Source of the DNA: an uncultured Bdellovibrio sp. | GTDB taxonomy: Bacteria; Bdellovibrionota; Bdellovibrionia; Bdellovibrionales; Bdellovibrionaceae | DNA length: 6,855 nucleotides | Direction of reading: 5' to 3' | Assembly: GCA_946482355.1 (NCBI GenBank) | Contig: CAMLRE010000120.1 | Coordinates: 1-6,855 of the forward strand | Shown here: positions 4,894 to 6,855 of the stretch, piece by piece | Numbering within the stretch: position 1 is the first letter of the stretch | Layout: each line of letters opens with the position of its first letter | Position numbers and translations under genes: made by a program | Notes under the pieces: model-generated | Seen by the model: the letters and a program-made list of their open reading frames with translations, nothing else | Told to the model about the DNA's origin: nothing | The model's database searches: none

Positions 4894-6318
4894 TGCTTTG
4901 TTTTGGAATTTTAATTCGACGAGGGTGCCGGGGGCTGGTTTTTCAATAAATTGAATTTCGGTTTTGTGAAGGTGAGCAATTTTTTGCGCGATCGCTAATC
5001 CTAAACCGAAACCTTTGGTGTTACTTGAAGTATCAGCACGGCTAAAACGGTTAAAGACTTGTGGTTTAAGTGATTCGGGAATACCTTGGCCAAAATCTTC
5101 AACAGTCAGTTTATTCGCTGATTTTTCCCAATCAAGTTTAACCAAAATAGACTGGCCTTCAGGTGAATATTTAATCGAATTTTCAATCAGATTCATAATC
5201 AGATTTGTCAGTAAATCAGCGTCACCTAAAATCGGGGCACGTTGTTCTTGGTTTAACAAATCAAAAGAAATCTGAATGTTTTTGGTTTTTGCTAAGCGCT
5301 GAAGACGTGAAATCACATCAATTAGAATTTCATCTAAATAGATCTCTGAAAACTGAAGTGCACTTTCGCCGGCATCAATGCGGGCTAATAACAGCATATC
5401 TTTTACGATACGTGAAAGATTATCTACTTCTTGCAGTAAACTTTTATAAACCTTCTGCTGAGTTTCATCTTGTGTTGAACGGGCGTTCGTTTCAATTTCA
5501 CCTTTTAAAATCGTCAGTGGCGTTAATAACTGATGAGACGCATCGGCAACAAAGCGCTCCTGTGAAGTAAACGCTTTTTCAATACGTTCTAACATTTCAT
5601 TAAGTGTTTCAGCTAATTTTCGGATTTCATCGCGCGTGCCAGGAAGAGGAATACGTTCGTGAAGATCTTCTGCGCGTAAGCGGTTAGTAAATTGAATCAT
5701 TTCTTGCACCGGGCGAAGGGCGCGCGAAGCAAAGAATAATCCCGCTAAAATAGCTACTGCAAGAACAGCCGGTAAACCAAAGCGCAGAATATTTTTTAAC
5801 TGGCGTGTTTGTGTTTCTAAGGTCACGCGCGGAGCTGCAATTTGTAAAAACAATGTCGGATTCGTTTCGCTATCTAGCGGAAACGTAATAACCCGGTAAG
5901 TGTTGGCTTCGGCTTCAGGAATCACATCGGTATCATCAATAGTAACGTAAGCTGAATCAGCGCCTTTTAATATCTTTGTGACTTCACTTTGAAACGGTGG
6001 AAGAAATAAACCAAAATTTCCGCTACGACTTAAAATTTCACCAGAAATATGGCGCACTAAAATAAGTGCCGTTCCTGACGGGAACGGAAAGATTTTTCCT
6101 TCTTCCATCACAAGTTGCGGAAGGTTTAAGTCAAGCGAAGGGCCGTATTCAATCGTTTGCGAAATATCGATGGAGTAGTTGTAAAGGGCATTATCAAAAT
6201 CATGCAGTAATGATTCATTTAATTTATAGTAGGCAAATAATGAAAATAGAATCGTAGTTGATCCGTAGATCACAACAAAAAGCGCTGTTAAACGAACTCG
6301 TAGACTAAGCCTTCTCAT
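4891..6318 (-). CDS. Sensor histidine kinase of a two-component system
   Basis: The protein has 475 residues, a normal length for an EnvZ/QseC-type kinase. Segments in order are: transmembrane helix 1 (about 10-30), periplasmic sensor region (about 32-178), transmembrane helix 2 (about 180-198), HAMP linker (about 199-252), and HisKA domain with phospho-acceptor H262 in DASHQLLTPLT. The ATPase domain shows an N box (N376, N380), D box DFGQGI with D408, F box FNRFSR and G box GFGLGLAI (436-443). The residue after H262 is Gln rather than the usual Glu/Asp, as in TctE-type kinases, and the usual Arg two residues later is Leu. The periplasmic sensor matches nothing I recognise, so the signal is unknown. 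The start ATG at 6318 overlaps the regulator gene by 14 bases. The stop lies in the hairpin described at 4877-4893. Confidence 0.93.
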   Translation of the reverse strand: MRRLSLRVRLTALFVVIYGSTTILFSLFAYYKLNESLLHDFDNALYNYSIDISQTIEYGPSLDLNLPQLVMEEGKIFPFPSGTALILVRHISGEILSRSGNFGLFLPPFQSEVTKILKGADSAYVTIDDTDVIPEAEANTYRVITFPLDSETNPTLFLQIAAPRVTLETQTRQLKNILRFGLPAVLAVAILAGLFFASRALRPVQEMIQFTNRLRAEDLHERIPLPGTRDEIRKLAETLNEMLERIEKAFTSQERFVADASHQLLTPLTILKGEIETNARSTQDETQQKVYKSLLQEVDNLSRIVKDMLLLARIDAGESALQFSEIYLDEILIDVISRLQRLAKTKNIQISFDLLNQEQRAPILGDADLLTNLIMNLIENSIKYSPEGQSILVKLDWEKSANKLTVEDFGQGIPESLKPQVFNRFSRADTSSNTKGFGLGLAIAQKIAHLHKTEIQFIEKPAPGTLVELKFQNKA

Positions 6319-6855
6319 GGCTATCTTTTAAAACGTACCCAACGCCAACGACAGTTTGGATTAGTTTTTTAGAAAATCCAGCGTCGACTTTTTTACGAAG
6401 TAAGTTGATATACACGTCAATCACATTACTTTCAGAATCAAAATGAATATCCCAAACATGTTCAGCAATTGAGACGCGGCCTAAGGGGCGCTCTGGATTT
6501 CGCATAAAGTATTCTAAAAGTGAAAATTCTTTAGCGGTAAGGCTGATCTCTTTACCTTCGCGTAAAACGCGGCGGTGAATAAGGTCTAATTCAAGATCAG
6601 AATATTTTAAAACTGAATTCACGCTCGTACCTGAAGAATTACGGCGAAGCAGGGCGCGTACGCGGGCTAATAATTCGTCAAATGCAAAAGGTTTAGTTAA
6701 GTAGTCATCAGCTCCGGCATCAAGGCCATGCACCTTATCTTTTGTCGTCGCAAGCGCGGTTAACATGAGAATCGGACCTTGAAATCCATCGCGGCGAATA
6801 TGGCGGGCTGTATCCATACCGTTTTGATCAGGCAACATCACATCTAAGATAATCA
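6305..6855 (-). CDS. OmpR/PhoB-family response regulator (N-terminus outside window)
   Basis: The open frame continues off the right edge. The 182 residues seen lack roughly the first 45 of a usual 225-230. The visible start reads IILDVMLPDQNG, so the phospho-acceptor Asp is encoded by GAT at 6844-6842, and the GTG right after it is an internal Val, not a start. The receiver continues with the conserved Thr in LMLTA and Lys in DYLTKPFAFDELLARV. A short linker (NSSGTSVNS) leads to the winged-helix domain with LTAKEFSLLEYFMRNP and the recognition helix SESNVIDVYINLLRKKVD, ending VGVGYVLKDSHEKA. It would bind DNA as a phosphorylated dimer and answer to the downstream kinase, whose gene it overlaps by 14 bases. 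No target site is evident in the window. Confidence 0.95.
   Translation of the reverse strand, partial: IILDVMLPDQNGMDTARHIRRDGFQGPILMLTALATTKDKVHGLDAGADDYLTKPFAFDELLARVRALLRRNSSGTSVNSVLKYSDLELDLIHRRVLREGKEISLTAKEFSLLEYFMRNPERPLGRVSIAEHVWDIHFDSESNVIDVYINLLRKKVDAGFSKKLIQTVVGVGYVLKDSHEKA

Noticed and set aside
5015..5570. Two overlapping + strand frames of 86 and 121 residues within the kinase gene
   Set aside because: They lie antisense to strongly conserved kinase motifs, have no promoter or ribosome site, and resemble no family.
6305..6841. Response regulator starting at the GTG at 6841
   Set aside because: The codons upstream read IILD, the standard phosphorylation-site context, so the GTG is an internal Val and the gene runs off the edge.

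Overview
The window comes from a Gram-negative bacterium with AT-leaning DNA. The evidence is a nuclease with a Sec signal peptide, an inner-membrane sensor kinase with a periplasmic loop, and bacterial -35/-10 and Shine-Dalgarno-like signals. The mix of genes (many genus-specific proteins, a secreted DUF1524-type nuclease, a PF07399-type antiporter) fits a Bdellovibrionota-like predator, but that assignment is inference from recollection of gene families, not from a search. Gene packing is dense. No gene-free stretch exceeds 300 bases, and I see no insertion sequence, CRISPR array or phage gene.

Layout. Bases 1-188 carry the C-terminal end of a membrane transporter (+ strand, probably MFS), which meets a convergent arsenate reductase (192-593, -) with three bases between them. 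Bases 594-931 hold a Rho-independent terminator, a structured stretch that may be a small RNA, a CAU-anticodon tRNA and its promoter, all on the - strand. Next on the - strand come a YibF-like glutathione S-transferase (932-1546), a previously unlisted 48-residue small protein with a near-perfect Shine-Dalgarno sequence (1603-1749), and a 304-residue protein of unknown family (1828-2742).

From a short divergent promoter region (2743-2819) the + strand carries a secreted HNH/DUF1524 nuclease (2820-3617). A putative Na+/H+ antiporter (3608-4879) overlaps it by 10 bases. The antiporter converges on a two-component system on the - strand: a sensor histidine kinase (4891-6318), preceded by and overlapping an OmpR-family response regulator (6305-6855) whose N-terminus lies beyond the window.

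How the genes relate. Two pairs are clearly organised together: regulator plus kinase (14-base overlap) and nuclease plus antiporter (10-base overlap). The signal sensed by the two-component system cannot be read from the sequence. The most novel items are the small basic protein with heptad-spaced TS repeats, the hairpin-rich stretch after the tRNA, and the 304-residue protein with a cluster of His/Asp residues resembling a metal site.
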